Below are positions 17,653-25,822 of a stretch of 64,000 nt of DNA, piece after piece. Position numbers and translations under genes: made by a program. The DNA lies in contig NZ_CP006644.1 in the NCBI RefSeq assembly GCF_000512205.2, forward strand, positions 4,230,501 through 4,294,500. The letters run 5' to 3'. Within the stretch, counting starts at the first letter, position 1; the number at the start of each line of letters is the position of its first letter. The stretch comes from Sphingomonas sanxanigenens DSM 19645 = NX02 (GTDB lineage: Bacteria; Pseudomonadota; Alphaproteobacteria; Sphingomonadales; Sphingomonadaceae). The notes under the pieces are model-generated. The model saw nothing but the letters and a program-made list of their open reading frames with translations. It was not told the DNA's origin and searched no databases.

Positions 17653-19380
17653 TTATTTGTATCGCCAGCTCTTCAGATCGGCGCCCTTGGGTGCCGCGGC
17701 TTCGATGCGCTTCAGGATCTTCGGCACGTACATGCTGTTGTAACGCAACCGCGAGATCGAGTTCGGCAAGGAAGGATCGCCGTTCCAGCAATGTTCGGCG
17801 CGATCTCCGTACGTAATCTCGCCGCCATAGGCCGGTTGCGCCTTCTTCAGGAAATCCTCCATCAGATAGACGGCGTTGTTCAGATAGAAATTGTCCATGT
17901 CGCCGACGTAGATATGGATCTTGCCCTGCAGTTTTGGGGCGAGCTTCTGCCAGTCGCGCTCGAGAATGTGCCGCAGATCATAATTTTCACGCCAATGTGC
18001 CGCCACCGCAGGATCGATGACGCCGGTCGCCTTGTCCCAGATCCGCTGCGGATAGCCGTCCGCCCCCATCGGCGAATAGACCGCTTCCCAAATGTCCCAC
18101 TGGCCGCCGGACCGCGTCTTGTCGCCGAGGACGAGTTCGAGCCGGTTCTCGTCTTCGATGGTCAGCGAGACATGGCCGAGATAGTCGCGCTTGCCGGGTT
18201 TCGCGACGCGGCCGAAGGCGCCCTCGCGCCAATACGCGTTCTTGTCGTCATAGATATTGGTGACCATGACCTGCCGAAAGTCGATGGGATCGGGGCAGGC
18301 CGCAAATGCGCCGTTATACTGGTCGGGATAGAAGACCTGGACAGCCAGTGCCTCCCAGCCACCCGTCGATCCTCCATAAAGAAAGCGCGACCATCCCTCG
18401 CCGATCCCGCGGAACTGTTTCTCCAGCGCAGGGATGAAGTCATAGGTTATGGCGTCGCCATAGGGTCCGATATTCGCCGAGTTCACCGCGTAGCTGTCAT
18501 CATAATAGGGATTCGAGTGATCGATCTCGACGATCAGCATGCGCGGGAAGTCGGGTGAGACCCATTGCTTGTAGAAGTCATACGCTTCCTGTTGCTCGGT
18601 CCGGTTATAGCAGGGTTCGTTGCTGAACCGCTTGCTCGGCTCGCACTTGATGTCTGCGTCGGGCGGCGTGGTCCGGAAGCCACCGAAATCATCTGGAAAG
18701 TGACCATGGAACACGGCCAGCGGATACCGCGCCTCCGGGTGCTTGTCGAAATCCTTGGGAACCAGCACATGGCCGCGGATATATACGTCTCGTCCCCAGA
18801 ATTTCGAAAGGCGATCCGACTTGAACTTGAAATGGCGGACGAACTCAGTGTCCTTCGGTTCCTCGATCGGGGAGAGAACATCCGTCAACGCCAGCTTGAT
18901 TTCGCCTGCGCGTTTGGGGTCGAAGTCGACCTTTATCGGCTTGCTGATGAGGTTGCCGGGTTCCTTGCGCCAGTTCTGGCCCGCGCCGCGCGCTGCGGGC
19001 AGTTTTACCACCTTGCCGTTGCCCAGTCTGAAGCTGTCATATTTGTGAAGAACGGCCTGGACGGTGTAGGTGCCGGCCGGGACGTCGGTAAGCTTGCGTC
19101 CGGGATATCCCGGTACGCTCGTGCCGATCGTGCGGGCCTGCCCCTTGCGAAAATCGGTAACCGGGAGGCCGAAGACCTGAGCACCATCATAGCTCGCCTC
19201 CACCTGGAAGCGCGGCTCGCGCGTGTCGTCGGACGCGATGATCAGGATCAGCCGTCCCTCATAGCCGGAATCTTCTGCGGCAGGCGCCGATAGCTCGACC
19301 CGGAACTGCTCAGCGTGAACCGCGTGGGTGCCAATCGCCGACGCCACAAACGCGGCGCAGACGGCAAACGTCTTTCGCAT
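17653..19380 (-). CDS. Exported esterase-like alpha/beta hydrolase
   Basis: 575 residues. I chose MRKTFAVCAAFVASAIG at 19380 because AAGGGG lies 6 nt upstream; an ATG at 19386 and a longer reading to 19509 exist. A signal peptide ends near HAVHAEQ. An N-terminal beta-rich domain of about 200 residues precedes an alpha/beta hydrolase domain with nucleophile elbow LYGGSTGGWEAL (Ser about residue 338), DMDNFYLNN as a candidate acid loop, and AEHCWNGD with a candidate catalytic His. The closest general type is the enterochelin-esterase/D-esterase superfamily. It is first in a leftward run (72 nt before the TonB receptor) and may cleave ester bonds in the receptor's ligand. Substrate unknown. Confidence 0.8.
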   Translation of the reverse strand: MRKTFAVCAAFVASAIGTHAVHAEQFRVELSAPAAEDSGYEGRLILIIASDDTREPRFQVEASYDGAQVFGLPVTDFRKGQARTIGTSVPGYPGRKLTDVPAGTYTVQAVLHKYDSFRLGNGKVVKLPAARGAGQNWRKEPGNLISKPIKVDFDPKRAGEIKLALTDVLSPIEEPKDTEFVRHFKFKSDRLSKFWGRDVYIRGHVLVPKDFDKHPEARYPLAVFHGHFPDDFGGFRTTPPDADIKCEPSKRFSNEPCYNRTEQQEAYDFYKQWVSPDFPRMLIVEIDHSNPYYDDSYAVNSANIGPYGDAITYDFIPALEKQFRGIGEGWSRFLYGGSTGGWEALAVQVFYPDQYNGAFAACPDPIDFRQVMVTNIYDDKNAYWREGAFGRVAKPGKRDYLGHVSLTIEDENRLELVLGDKTRSGGQWDIWEAVYSPMGADGYPQRIWDKATGVIDPAVAAHWRENYDLRHILERDWQKLAPKLQGKIHIYVGDMDNFYLNNAVYLMEDFLKKAQPAYGGEITYGDRAEHCWNGDPSLPNSISRLRYNSMYVPKILKRIEAAAPKGADLKSWRYK

Positions 19381-19468
19381 GTCCATCCCCTTGTCCGGCG
19401 AGCGCCCCGCTTCGCCGCAGGCCAAAGGTGCATCCGATAAAGCGTGAATGTCAACGCAATTGTGACCG

Positions 19469-19510
19469 CATAGCGAACGGGCGTTGCGATAGCGAACATA
19501 GTTCCGCATG
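19469..19510. promoter_or_regulatory. Candidate IclR operator repeats
   Basis: Between the divergent hydrolase and IclR genes, ATAGCGAAC occurs twice as a direct repeat (19470-19478 and 19489-19497, spaced 19 bp). A loosely inverted GTTCCGCAT follows at about 19501-19509. PcaU/PobR-type IclR proteins are known to bind sets of 10-bp repeats of this kind. Binding is inferred, not shown. Confidence 0.4.
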
Positions 19511-19623
19511 ACTGGACGAGGGTGACGAGCGCGCTACGATGAGCTTTTTGGATTGTGTTTCAAAATATGTCTACTTCGAGCCCGTCTGATGGACGGCCGG
19601 TGCCGCCGAGGAGAGGGGTAAAA

Positions 19624-20451
19624 ATGTCTGATGGTCCGCGTGCGCCGCGCTCGGCTGGAGATGAGGAGGCCCCCGAACTCGAACAGGAGGATGGCGACCG
19701 CGATTATGTCGCGTCCCTGGCCCGGGGGCTGGAGGTGATCTGCGCGTTCACGCGCGACACACCGTCGATGACGCTCAGCGACGTGGCGAAGGTGACCGGG
19801 ATGTCGCGCGCGACGACGCGGCGGCTCCTCCTCACGTTGGTGCGGGAAGGCTATGCGGAGAAGCGCGACCGCTACTTCTCGTTACGGCCCAAGGTCCTGC
19901 AACTCGGCTACTCGGCTCTGTCCTCGGTCGGCATTCTCGACATCGTGCAGCCTGTCATGAATGCGCTATCGCAGCGGACGCAGGAATCGATCTACACGGC
20001 GGTGCTGACCGGAGACGATGTGACGTATCTGGCACGCTCCACGCCGGATCGCGTGATTTCGGTCAGCATCAACATCGGCAACCGGCTTCCTGCCTACGCC
20101 GTCTCGACGGGACGGGTACTGCTTGCCGGCGAAAGCGACGAGGCGCTGGCGCGCTACTATGACCGCGTCAAGATCGAGCGGCACACGGTGAACACGGTGG
20201 GCTCGAAGAAGCAACTGCGCGCAATCGTCGATGAGACCCGCCGCCTGGGCTATTCGCTCGTCGATGAAGAACTGGAGGTCGGCGTTCGCTCGCTCTCCGT
20301 GCCGATCTACGACGCGGCCGGGCAGGTCGTGGCGGCCCTCAACGCGTGCTGCCCTTCGATGCGCTTCGCCGTGGATGACATGCGCGAAAAACTGGTTCCC
20401 GAGCTGCGCGCAGCCGCGGCGAGCATAAACGAGCGCTTCCAGCAGAAGTAG
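19624..20451 (+). CDS. IclR-family transcriptional regulator
   Basis: 275 residues from the preferred start at 19624, which follows GGAGAGGGG at correct spacing; an in-frame ATG at 19555 would add 23 residues. The N-terminal winged HTH (SLARGLEVICAFTRDTPSMTLSDVAKVTGMSRATTRRLLLTL) and the C-terminal effector domain (SVSINIGNRLPAYAVSTGRVLLA, GYSLVDEELEVGVRSLSVPI) match the PcaR/PobR branch of IclR regulators. It is divergent from the hydrolase-receptor-peptidase run and probably controls it and itself. The ligand is unknown. Confidence 0.93.
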   Translation: MSDGPRAPRSAGDEEAPELEQEDGDRDYVASLARGLEVICAFTRDTPSMTLSDVAKVTGMSRATTRRLLLTLVREGYAEKRDRYFSLRPKVLQLGYSALSSVGILDIVQPVMNALSQRTQESIYTAVLTGDDVTYLARSTPDRVISVSINIGNRLPAYAVSTGRVLLAGESDEALARYYDRVKIERHTVNTVGSKKQLRAIVDETRRLGYSLVDEELEVGVRSLSVPIYDAAGQVVAALNACCPSMRFAVDDMREKLVPELRAAAASINERFQQK

Positions 20452-20606
20452 ATGCTCGGAACCCGCGCGCGGACGGTTTTGGCGATGGTCGATGAAGACG
20501 CCATAGTCGCGAGCCGCAGTTCTGTGGATCACAGCGTCAACGAGGCGCCGGTCGGCGTTGTCGGACTTGCGCCCATGAGCTGGTGTCGGCGCTGATCTGC
20601 GGCAGG
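20452..20606. other. Spacer left of the IS21 element, no gene recognised
   Basis: 155 bp between the IclR stop and the left IS end. The minus strand stays open across it in one frame (reading through DNADRRLVDAVIHRTAARDYG), but without a plausible start or a known motif. It could be the remnant of a gene cut by the insertion or by element-mediated deletion. Confidence 0.4.
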
Positions 20607-20673
20607 TGTCAACGGCGGAGCAAAACCCGGCCAGCGGGGCGGAGTAAAAGCAGGCCAGCGGTCGAGGCGTGAT

Positions 20674-20717
20674 GACGATATGGAAAGGGCCCCGATCGGG
20701 GCCCTTTCCATATCGTC
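20674..20717. repeat. 44-bp perfect palindrome inside the IS21 left end
   Basis: GACGATATGGAAAGGGCCCC is followed directly by its complement, giving a perfect inverted repeat with no loop (centre between 20695 and 20696). It lies between the terminal repeats and the istB stop. As RNA it would form a very stable hairpin, probably ending istB transcription or shielding the element from outside read-through. Confidence 0.85.
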
Positions 20718-20735
20718 GCGACCGTTTTCTCCCGG

Positions 20736-21587
20736 CTATGGCGACGGGATCTCGCCGGTGTTCGGGTCGGCCGACACGGTGGCCTGGTTTTGCTCCGCCC
20801 TTCTGGCTGATCGCCGGCCGGCGGACTGTTTGAGGCGGTAGCTGTCGCCGTTCATGGTGAGGATGGAGACGTGGTGGGTGAGCCGGTCGAGCAGCGCGCC
20901 GGTAAGCCGTTCTGAGGCGAGGACCTGGGTCCAGTCCTCGAACGGCAAGTTCGACGTGATGATGGTCGAGCCGCGCTCGTAGCGCTGCGACAGCACCTCG
21001 AAGAGAAGTTCGGCGCCAGTCGCCGACAGCGGCACATAGCCGAGCTCGTCGACGATGAGCAGCTTCACGGCCGCCAGTTCCCGCTGGAGCTTGAGCAGGC
21101 GCCGCTCGTCGCGCGCCTCCATCAGCTGGTTGACCAGCGAAGCGGCGGTCGCGAAGGCGACGGTGAATCCCTTCTGGCAAGCAGCCAGGCCGAGCGCGAG
21201 AGCGACGTGCGTCTTGCCCGTGCCGCTGTTGCCCAGCGCAATGACGTTCTCCCGCCGAAGGATATACTCCGAGCGAGCGAGCTCGAGCACCAGCATCTTG
21301 TTGAGGCTGGGGATGGCTGTGAAGTCGAAGGTGTCGAGACTCTTCACCGCCGGGAAGCGGGCGGCGCGGATCCGCCGCTCGACCGTGCGCCGCTCCCTGT
21401 CGATGAGCTCAAGCTCGATGAGGCGCAGCAGGTAGCGTGGGTGGTCGACACCGTCGCGAGCGCATTCGCGCGCGACCTTCTCATATTCGCGCAGCACGGT
21501 CGGCAGCTTGAGCTGCTTGAGGTGGTGGGCGAGCAGCACCTGGGGTGTCCCGCCGGTCGTGCCGGTCGGCATCTTGTCGCCGGTCAT
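20736..21587 (-). CDS. istB: IS21 helper ATPase IstB
   Basis: 283 residues, the normal size for IstB, the AAA+ ATPase that assists IstA in target capture. Visible are the Walker A motif GNSGTGKTH, Walker B KLLIVDELGY, and an arginine-rich sensor region (LLDRLTHHV). The N-terminal helical part (HHLKQLKLPTVLREYEK, HPRYLLRLIELELIDRE) is the usual IstA-contact region. The ATG at 21587 overlaps the istA TGA. A long same-frame extension into istA is a frame artefact. It appears intact. Confidence 0.95.
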   Translation of the reverse strand: MTGDKMPTGTTGGTPQVLLAHHLKQLKLPTVLREYEKVARECARDGVDHPRYLLRLIELELIDRERRTVERRIRAARFPAVKSLDTFDFTAIPSLNKMLVLELARSEYILRRENVIALGNSGTGKTHVALALGLAACQKGFTVAFATAASLVNQLMEARDERRLLKLQRELAAVKLLIVDELGYVPLSATGAELLFEVLSQRYERGSTIITSNLPFEDWTQVLASERLTGALLDRLTHHVSILTMNGDSYRLKQSAGRRSARRAEQNQATVSADPNTGEIPSP

Positions 21588-23071
21588 GCCGCCAGCACCC
21601 CATAGTCCGCCGCCCGTGTCGTCTTCACGTCCGTCCGGGGCAGGTGCGGATAGGCGGCCAGATCGAGACGGGGCGGTCGCCGTTCGATACGCGCCAGCGC
21701 GATGAGCTTCACCGCGTCGAAGCCGATGGCGCCGAGCTGCACGGCCTGCGTCACCGCGTCGGTGACGACGGCGAGCGGCAGGGCTTCGAGCAGCCGCAGC
21801 ACCTGGATGAACTCGCGCTTCCCCTTGGTGCCCATACGAGCTTCCAGAAGGTGGCGCAGATGCTGGAAGATCTCGGGCAGATCCCAGCCCTGCAAGGCGG
21901 CCGCCTGGTCGAGCGCGCCGGGCTTCTGCTCGATGAGCGCGAGATAATGCAGCGGGTTGGCGACGAATGCGCCCTCGCCATAGCTGCGCGGATGCCGGGC
22001 GATCTCCTCGCCGGCGATGCTGATGACCACCTCGTCGACGAACCCCTTCACCAGGACGTCGCGGAAGCCATAGACGGTTGGCACCGAATAGTCGTTGGTC
22101 CGATAGCGCACCAGCGCGGTCGACGATACGCGCGCCGACCGCTTCTCGCACGGCTCCAACGGCACCGCCGGCAAGGCCCGGAAGGCCTGCCGGTCGGCGA
22201 CGAGGCGCTCGGCGATGGTGTCGGCATGGCGCCCGGCATGCCCGTTCTGTCGAGCCAGGCAATCCTTCGCCAGGCGCTCGTTCAACTCGTCGAAGCTGCG
22301 CGCTACCGGAATGGGCACCATGAACATCGCGCGGGCGTGCTTCACCAGCGCTTCGACCTTCCCCTTGTCGTTGCCCTTGCCGGGACGACCGAAGCGGTCG
22401 GCAAACAAATAGTGGCTGACCAGCTCGGTGAAGGCCCGCGTGCGCTCGCGCTTGCCGTCGCCGCAGATCCTCGCCACCGCGATCTTCAGATTGTCGTAGA
22501 GGATGGACAGCGGCACGCCGCCGAAAAAGGCGAAGGCCGAAACATGACCGTCGAGGAACGCCTCGGTCGTCTCGCGCGGATAGGCCTTCACGAAACACGC
22601 ATCTGAGTGCGGCAGGTCCATGCAGAAATAATGGACCTTCTGCCGCATGCCGCCGATCTCTGCCCACGCCTCGCCGAAGTCGACCTGGGCATGGCCCGGC
22701 GGGTGTGCCAGCGGCACGAACGTCTCGCGGCTGCGTGCGCGGCTCTGCCGGACATAGTCCTTCACCACCGTGTAGCCGCCGCCATAGCCATGCTCGTCGC
22801 GCAGCCGCTCGAAGATCCGCTTGGCGGTGTGCTGCTGCTTGGCCGGCGACAGGCGATCCTCGCGCAGGATAGCGTCGATGACCGGCAACAGCGGACCTAG
22901 CTTCGGCTTCTCCGGCGGCTTCGTGCGCCGGTAGCCCGGCGGCAGCGAGAACGCGCACATCTTCGCCACCGTGTCCCGGCTCAGACCGAACGCCTTCGCC
23001 GCCTCCCGGCGGCTGTGACCTTCCACGAACACAAAACGCCGAACGGCCGCGTAACTCTCCAAGGCAAACAT
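21584..23071 (-). CDS. istA: IS21 transposase IstA
   Basis: 495 residues. The N-terminal HTH (HSRREAAKAFGLSRDTVAKM) binds the terminal repeats. The DDE integrase core has GHAQVDFGEAWAEI (first Asp), SILYDNLKIAV (second Asp) and the downstream Glu in the NERLAKDCLAR region. A C-terminal Mu-transposase-type beta domain follows. It appears complete, so with istB and both ends present the element may still be active. Confidence 0.95.
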   Translation of the reverse strand: MFALESYAAVRRFVFVEGHSRREAAKAFGLSRDTVAKMCAFSLPPGYRRTKPPEKPKLGPLLPVIDAILREDRLSPAKQQHTAKRIFERLRDEHGYGGGYTVVKDYVRQSRARSRETFVPLAHPPGHAQVDFGEAWAEIGGMRQKVHYFCMDLPHSDACFVKAYPRETTEAFLDGHVSAFAFFGGVPLSILYDNLKIAVARICGDGKRERTRAFTELVSHYLFADRFGRPGKGNDKGKVEALVKHARAMFMVPIPVARSFDELNERLAKDCLARQNGHAGRHADTIAERLVADRQAFRALPAVPLEPCEKRSARVSSTALVRYRTNDYSVPTVYGFRDVLVKGFVDEVVISIAGEEIARHPRSYGEGAFVANPLHYLALIEQKPGALDQAAALQGWDLPEIFQHLRHLLEARMGTKGKREFIQVLRLLEALPLAVVTDAVTQAVQLGAIGFDAVKLIALARIERRPPRLDLAAYPHLPRTDVKTTRAADYGVLAA

Positions 23072-23125
23072 CCCCGCCGCCCCAAAACGAGCAGCTTACC
23101 ACTGGCAGGATTTCTCTCCGCCGCA

Positions 23126-23358
23126 CCGGCACCTATGCCGGCGCTCCCGTGGCCGGGTTTGTCACCGCCCTACACAAGCTTGAGCCTTGGTACGACTGGG
23201 GCGTCATCGAGATTGAGAATTTGAACGCCCGCACCGAGGACGAACTCGTCTCCGGTCAGGTCCGATACTTCGACCTGCAGTGGCTCGGGTTGCACTTAAG
23301 CATCCAGTACGGACGCGCCCCGCGGCGCAGCCGGGCGGAGGTGCGCAATGGCATCTAA
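23126..23358 (+). pseudogene. Gene fragment cut by the IS21 insertion, unknown function
   Basis: Immediately right of the IS end an open frame reads GTYAGAPVAGFVTALHKLEPWYDWG and continues for about 75 residues to a stop at 23358. It has no ribosome-binding site; the first usable start (GTG, 23149) falls inside what looks like continuous protein. I infer the 5' part was lost to the insertion. No family is recognised. Its end overlaps the next gene's start by 11 nt, in keeping with the packed cassette that follows. Confidence 0.55.
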
Positions 23359-23833
23359 TCCGCACCAGTTCGCTCCGGCAGGCACGCTCGTGATCGAGGT
23401 TCTCTGCGAGTTTCGCAACGGCCTGCGCATCTTTGATGCCGTCCCAGCCCGCTTCGACGTCATCAAGGTGGGAGAGCGCGACGCATGCCCACTGCTGCAT
23501 GCGGGAGAGGTGGCGATCTACGACCCCAGCGACTGCATATTCGCTGAAGGCCTGATCGACGGTGCCATCTATGTGATGGAGCATCAGCGTCCCGTCGCCG
23601 GGATGTCGTGGGAGACCTTCCACCGCACCGGGTCGCAGCGCGTTGCGGTCGATCGGCGCCTTGTGTGCGCGCAACGATCGTCCAACGACCGAGACCTTTG
23701 GTTCGCACAGCCGCTTCGCCGACGTTTCGCCGGCGCTCTCCAAGGCATCGACCCGGCCCAACCTGAGAACCTGCTGCAAAGCAAGTTCGTCGGCCGCGTC
23801 GTGGGGCTGTTCCGCCCAAAGATGGAGGCCTGA
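23348..23833 (+). CDS. Unknown element protein, weak S24/LexA-C-terminal-like pattern
   Basis: 161 residues, cytoplasmic, no signal or membrane segment. The order GEVAIYDPSDCIFAEGLIDGAIYVMEHQ, then a variable part, then KFVGRVVGLFRPKME resembles the beta-fold of S24-type repressor/peptidase C-terminal domains (a promoter-like hydrophobic strand, GAIYV, and the closing GRVVGLFRP). The catalytic Ser-Lys pair is not evident, so any relationship would be to a non-cleaving regulator. It is the second gene of a tandem cassette. Function is not established. Confidence 0.6.
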   Translation: MASNPHQFAPAGTLVIEVLCEFRNGLRIFDAVPARFDVIKVGERDACPLLHAGEVAIYDPSDCIFAEGLIDGAIYVMEHQRPVAGMSWETFHRTGSQRVAVDRRLVCAQRSSNDRDLWFAQPLRRRFAGALQGIDPAQPENLLQSKFVGRVVGLFRPKMEA

Positions 23834-23835
23834 AC

Positions 23836-24456
23836 ATGGCCGAGATTATGGAAGCATTGGCCGCCGCGCCGGTTGAAAGCCTGTGGTCAATCGAAGAAAC
23901 CACCACGGATCTCAATCGCGCCTGGCTGCAGGGGGCGGACGCCTACGCGAACCGCGCACTGGAGGCCTTCGCCGCGGCGTATCTGACCGTTGATGTCGTG
24001 TTCGGTAAGTCCGGCGCTGGCTTGCGTTGCGGGGTCATCGCCGATGACGATGTCACCGAACGCGCGCGGCGGCTATCCCTGCTCGCCGATCGCCAGTTGA
24101 GCGACCCCGCCCGGCGTGCGGCGCTCATCGGAGTGCTGTGGGGGCGTGGCACCTTCACCGTCGATCATGGCTTCGCGTCCGTGGCGGAGGCGGCTGACAT
24201 CGCGCTGCGACTCGGTGGCCGGCTGTTCGCGCTGCCGGGCGGCGCTGTCGAGTTCTCACTCGACCGCCCCTTCGTCGATCCGATCATGATCGACCAGCAG
24301 GAGGGGTGGCCACGCCGCACCTTCGCGCTTCGCTGGGGCTTCAGCTCCCGTCGCAACCCATCGTTCGAAGAGGACATGCGCGCACACATCGAGGTCAACG
24401 GCACCCGTTTGCCCAGCGGAGCTATTGTTCTCGACAGCCAGGAGCACAGCGCATGA
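23836..24456 (+). CDS. Unknown element protein
   Basis: 206 residues, starting 2 nt after the previous stop. The first half is helical and Ala-rich (RALEAFAAAYLTVDVVFG). The second half is beta-rich with PRRTFALRWGFSSRRNPSFEEDM. There is no signal peptide, transmembrane segment or known catalytic motif. Its TGA overlaps the next ATG (24453-24456). I cannot assign a function. Its place between other cassette genes suggests it works with them. Confidence 0.65.
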   Translation: MAEIMEALAAAPVESLWSIEETTTDLNRAWLQGADAYANRALEAFAAAYLTVDVVFGKSGAGLRCGVIADDDVTERARRLSLLADRQLSDPARRAALIGVLWGRGTFTVDHGFASVAEAADIALRLGGRLFALPGGAVEFSLDRPFVDPIMIDQQEGWPRRTFALRWGFSSRRNPSFEEDMRAHIEVNGTRLPSGAIVLDSQEHSA

Positions 24457-25448
24457 ACGCGCAAGCCCTCAACTACACGCCAAAAGCGATCGACGCGCTC
24501 ACGCTGATGCAGCAGACCACCCCATACGCGTGGTCGGCCCAAGGGTTGGAGTACCTGACCTCAAAGCTGCGGCAGGCACAGACCTTCGTGCTGCCGGAAT
24601 ATGGTCAGTTGCTCGACCGCAACACCCCGCGCCCCGAAGTGCCGGGTTTGATGATGAAGCCGCCGTTCCCTGTCGTGGCGATCGAGTATCCGGCGCCGGC
24701 GGCGAGCGCACCGCGCCAAGATGAATGGACCGCAGCACCTTGCTCGAAGCGGATCGCGCTTGCCTGGGATCATCAGGATGACATGCCTGTCGGCGCGCCG
24801 TGGCAGGACCAGCGCGGGAAGCTCAGCGATGGCGTCGTCGTCGCTTCAGTCTGCTGGTACGACGCATATCAAGCATGGATGCCGGTCGGCGCAGCGATGC
24901 ACATCCCATATGAAGGTGCGTGGCGCGACAGGAACGCCGAGATAATCACGTCGGCATTCTGGCGCGACCAAGTGGCGGCTGGGAGAATATCGCCTGCACA
25001 GCGCAAGGCGAAGGCCCTGACGGGCACGTTGATCCCGGTCATGCCCGAGGCGATGCAGCAACTGTTTGGTCAAATGGGCACTACCGCGGCTTTCGAGGTT
25101 TTTCAGGCTGACCTGATGGACGAGGTTAACGCCTATTTCGATATGGTCTATGCTTTGGCTTGTCGGAACGTTCGTGCCGTCGAGCGGCCAGCGCCAAAGT
25201 TCCTCAACCGTCAGCGCGCCCGTAAGGGCAAGCCGCTTCTGAAACCCTTTCATGTGCTGGAACTGGCCGGCGAGGTCATGTCTGGCGGCGGGGGCATTGG
25301 CAGCGACCGAAGCGGGCCGCGTGACCACATCCGACGCGGCCACATCCGTCGCCTCGCGGAGGGACGCATCACCTGGGTGAACCAGACGATGGTTCACGGC
25401 CGCGGCGGGAGCGTCGATAAGGTCTATTCGGTGAGGGCGGGCGCGTGA
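24453..25448 (+). CDS. Unknown phage-type protein
   Basis: 331 residues from the ATGA-coupled start at 24453; a longer reading from 24306 lies inside the upstream gene. The middle contains VVVASVCWYDAYQAWMPV. The C-terminus carries LNRQRARKGKPLLKPFHVLEL followed by GPRDHIRRGHIRRLAEGRITWVNQTMV. The HxRRGHxRRL...WVN pattern is one I associate with uncharacterised phage and plasmid proteins, and its basic character suggests nucleic-acid contact. No enzyme signature is seen. The stop overlaps the next start as GTGA. Confidence 0.7.
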   Translation: MNAQALNYTPKAIDALTLMQQTTPYAWSAQGLEYLTSKLRQAQTFVLPEYGQLLDRNTPRPEVPGLMMKPPFPVVAIEYPAPAASAPRQDEWTAAPCSKRIALAWDHQDDMPVGAPWQDQRGKLSDGVVVASVCWYDAYQAWMPVGAAMHIPYEGAWRDRNAEIITSAFWRDQVAAGRISPAQRKAKALTGTLIPVMPEAMQQLFGQMGTTAAFEVFQADLMDEVNAYFDMVYALACRNVRAVERPAPKFLNRQRARKGKPLLKPFHVLELAGEVMSGGGGIGSDRSGPRDHIRRGHIRRLAEGRITWVNQTMVHGRGGSVDKVYSVRAGA

Positions 25449-25822
25449 CCGACAACATGCCCCGCTGCGGCAACTGCGCGCTTTGGGAGGCGCGCGGCGC
25501 GATCCGCGCTCGCATGGCTGAGCAACCGACCGGTCTAGGGCAGGCCTATCTCGGAACGTGCCAGCTCTATCCGCCGGAGATCGTCGTTCTGCGCAACCGT
25601 GACGGTGCGGAAGAGGTGGCATCGGTCTGGCCCGAAACCCACGCAGACCGCTGGTGCTTTGAGTGGACGGATCCGACTGACATTGGCCCTGATGGCGGCC
25701 AGCGCGAGCCGCAGGAACGCAGCAACGTCGTGCACGCACATTTCCGCCCCCGGCCCCGGAGCGCTGCCCTAGTTGCGCCCGATGGCGCGGTAGCAGCCAT
25801 CTCGCAGGAGAAACGTCGATGA
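25445..25822 (+). CDS. Small cysteine-motif protein, unknown function
   Basis: 125 residues starting with GTG, overlapping the upstream stop by 4 nt. The N-terminus has CGNCALW, then GTCQLYPPEIV, then WPETHADRWCFEW. Together these form a C-x2-C...C...H...C arrangement that could hold zinc or an iron-sulphur cluster. The last 50 residues look disordered. Similar short Cys proteins occur in phage and integrative elements. Role unknown. Confidence 0.65.
   Translation: MTDNMPRCGNCALWEARGAIRARMAEQPTGLGQAYLGTCQLYPPEIVVLRNRDGAEEVASVWPETHADRWCFEWTDPTDIGPDGGQREPQERSNVVHAHFRPRPRSAALVAPDGAVAAISQEKRR

Larger units (their letters stand above)
20607..23125 (-). mobile_element. IS21-family insertion sequence
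   Basis: The element contains istA and istB in the usual order with an ATGA overlap. The left end shows tandem terminal repeats: CGGAGCAAAACCCGGCCAGCGG (from about 20616) and CGGAGTAAAAGCAGGCCAGCGG (from about 20640). The inverted right end shows CGGAGAGAAATCCTGCCAGTGG (23099-23120 on the complement), as expected for multi-repeat IS21 ends. The exact limits are uncertain: the left end may begin TGTCAACGGCGG and the right end may finish CCGCCGCA. I see no matching target duplication, so rearrangement after insertion is possible. Confidence 0.85.

Noticed and set aside
19387-19509. Longer start for the esterase-like hydrolase
   Set aside because: It would bury the signal peptide; the ATG at 19380 has AAGGGG at good spacing.
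21588-23132. Extension of the istB frame upstream to 23132
   Set aside because: It runs through istA in another frame with a basic low-complexity product; the ATGA-coupled start at 21587 gives the normal IstB length.
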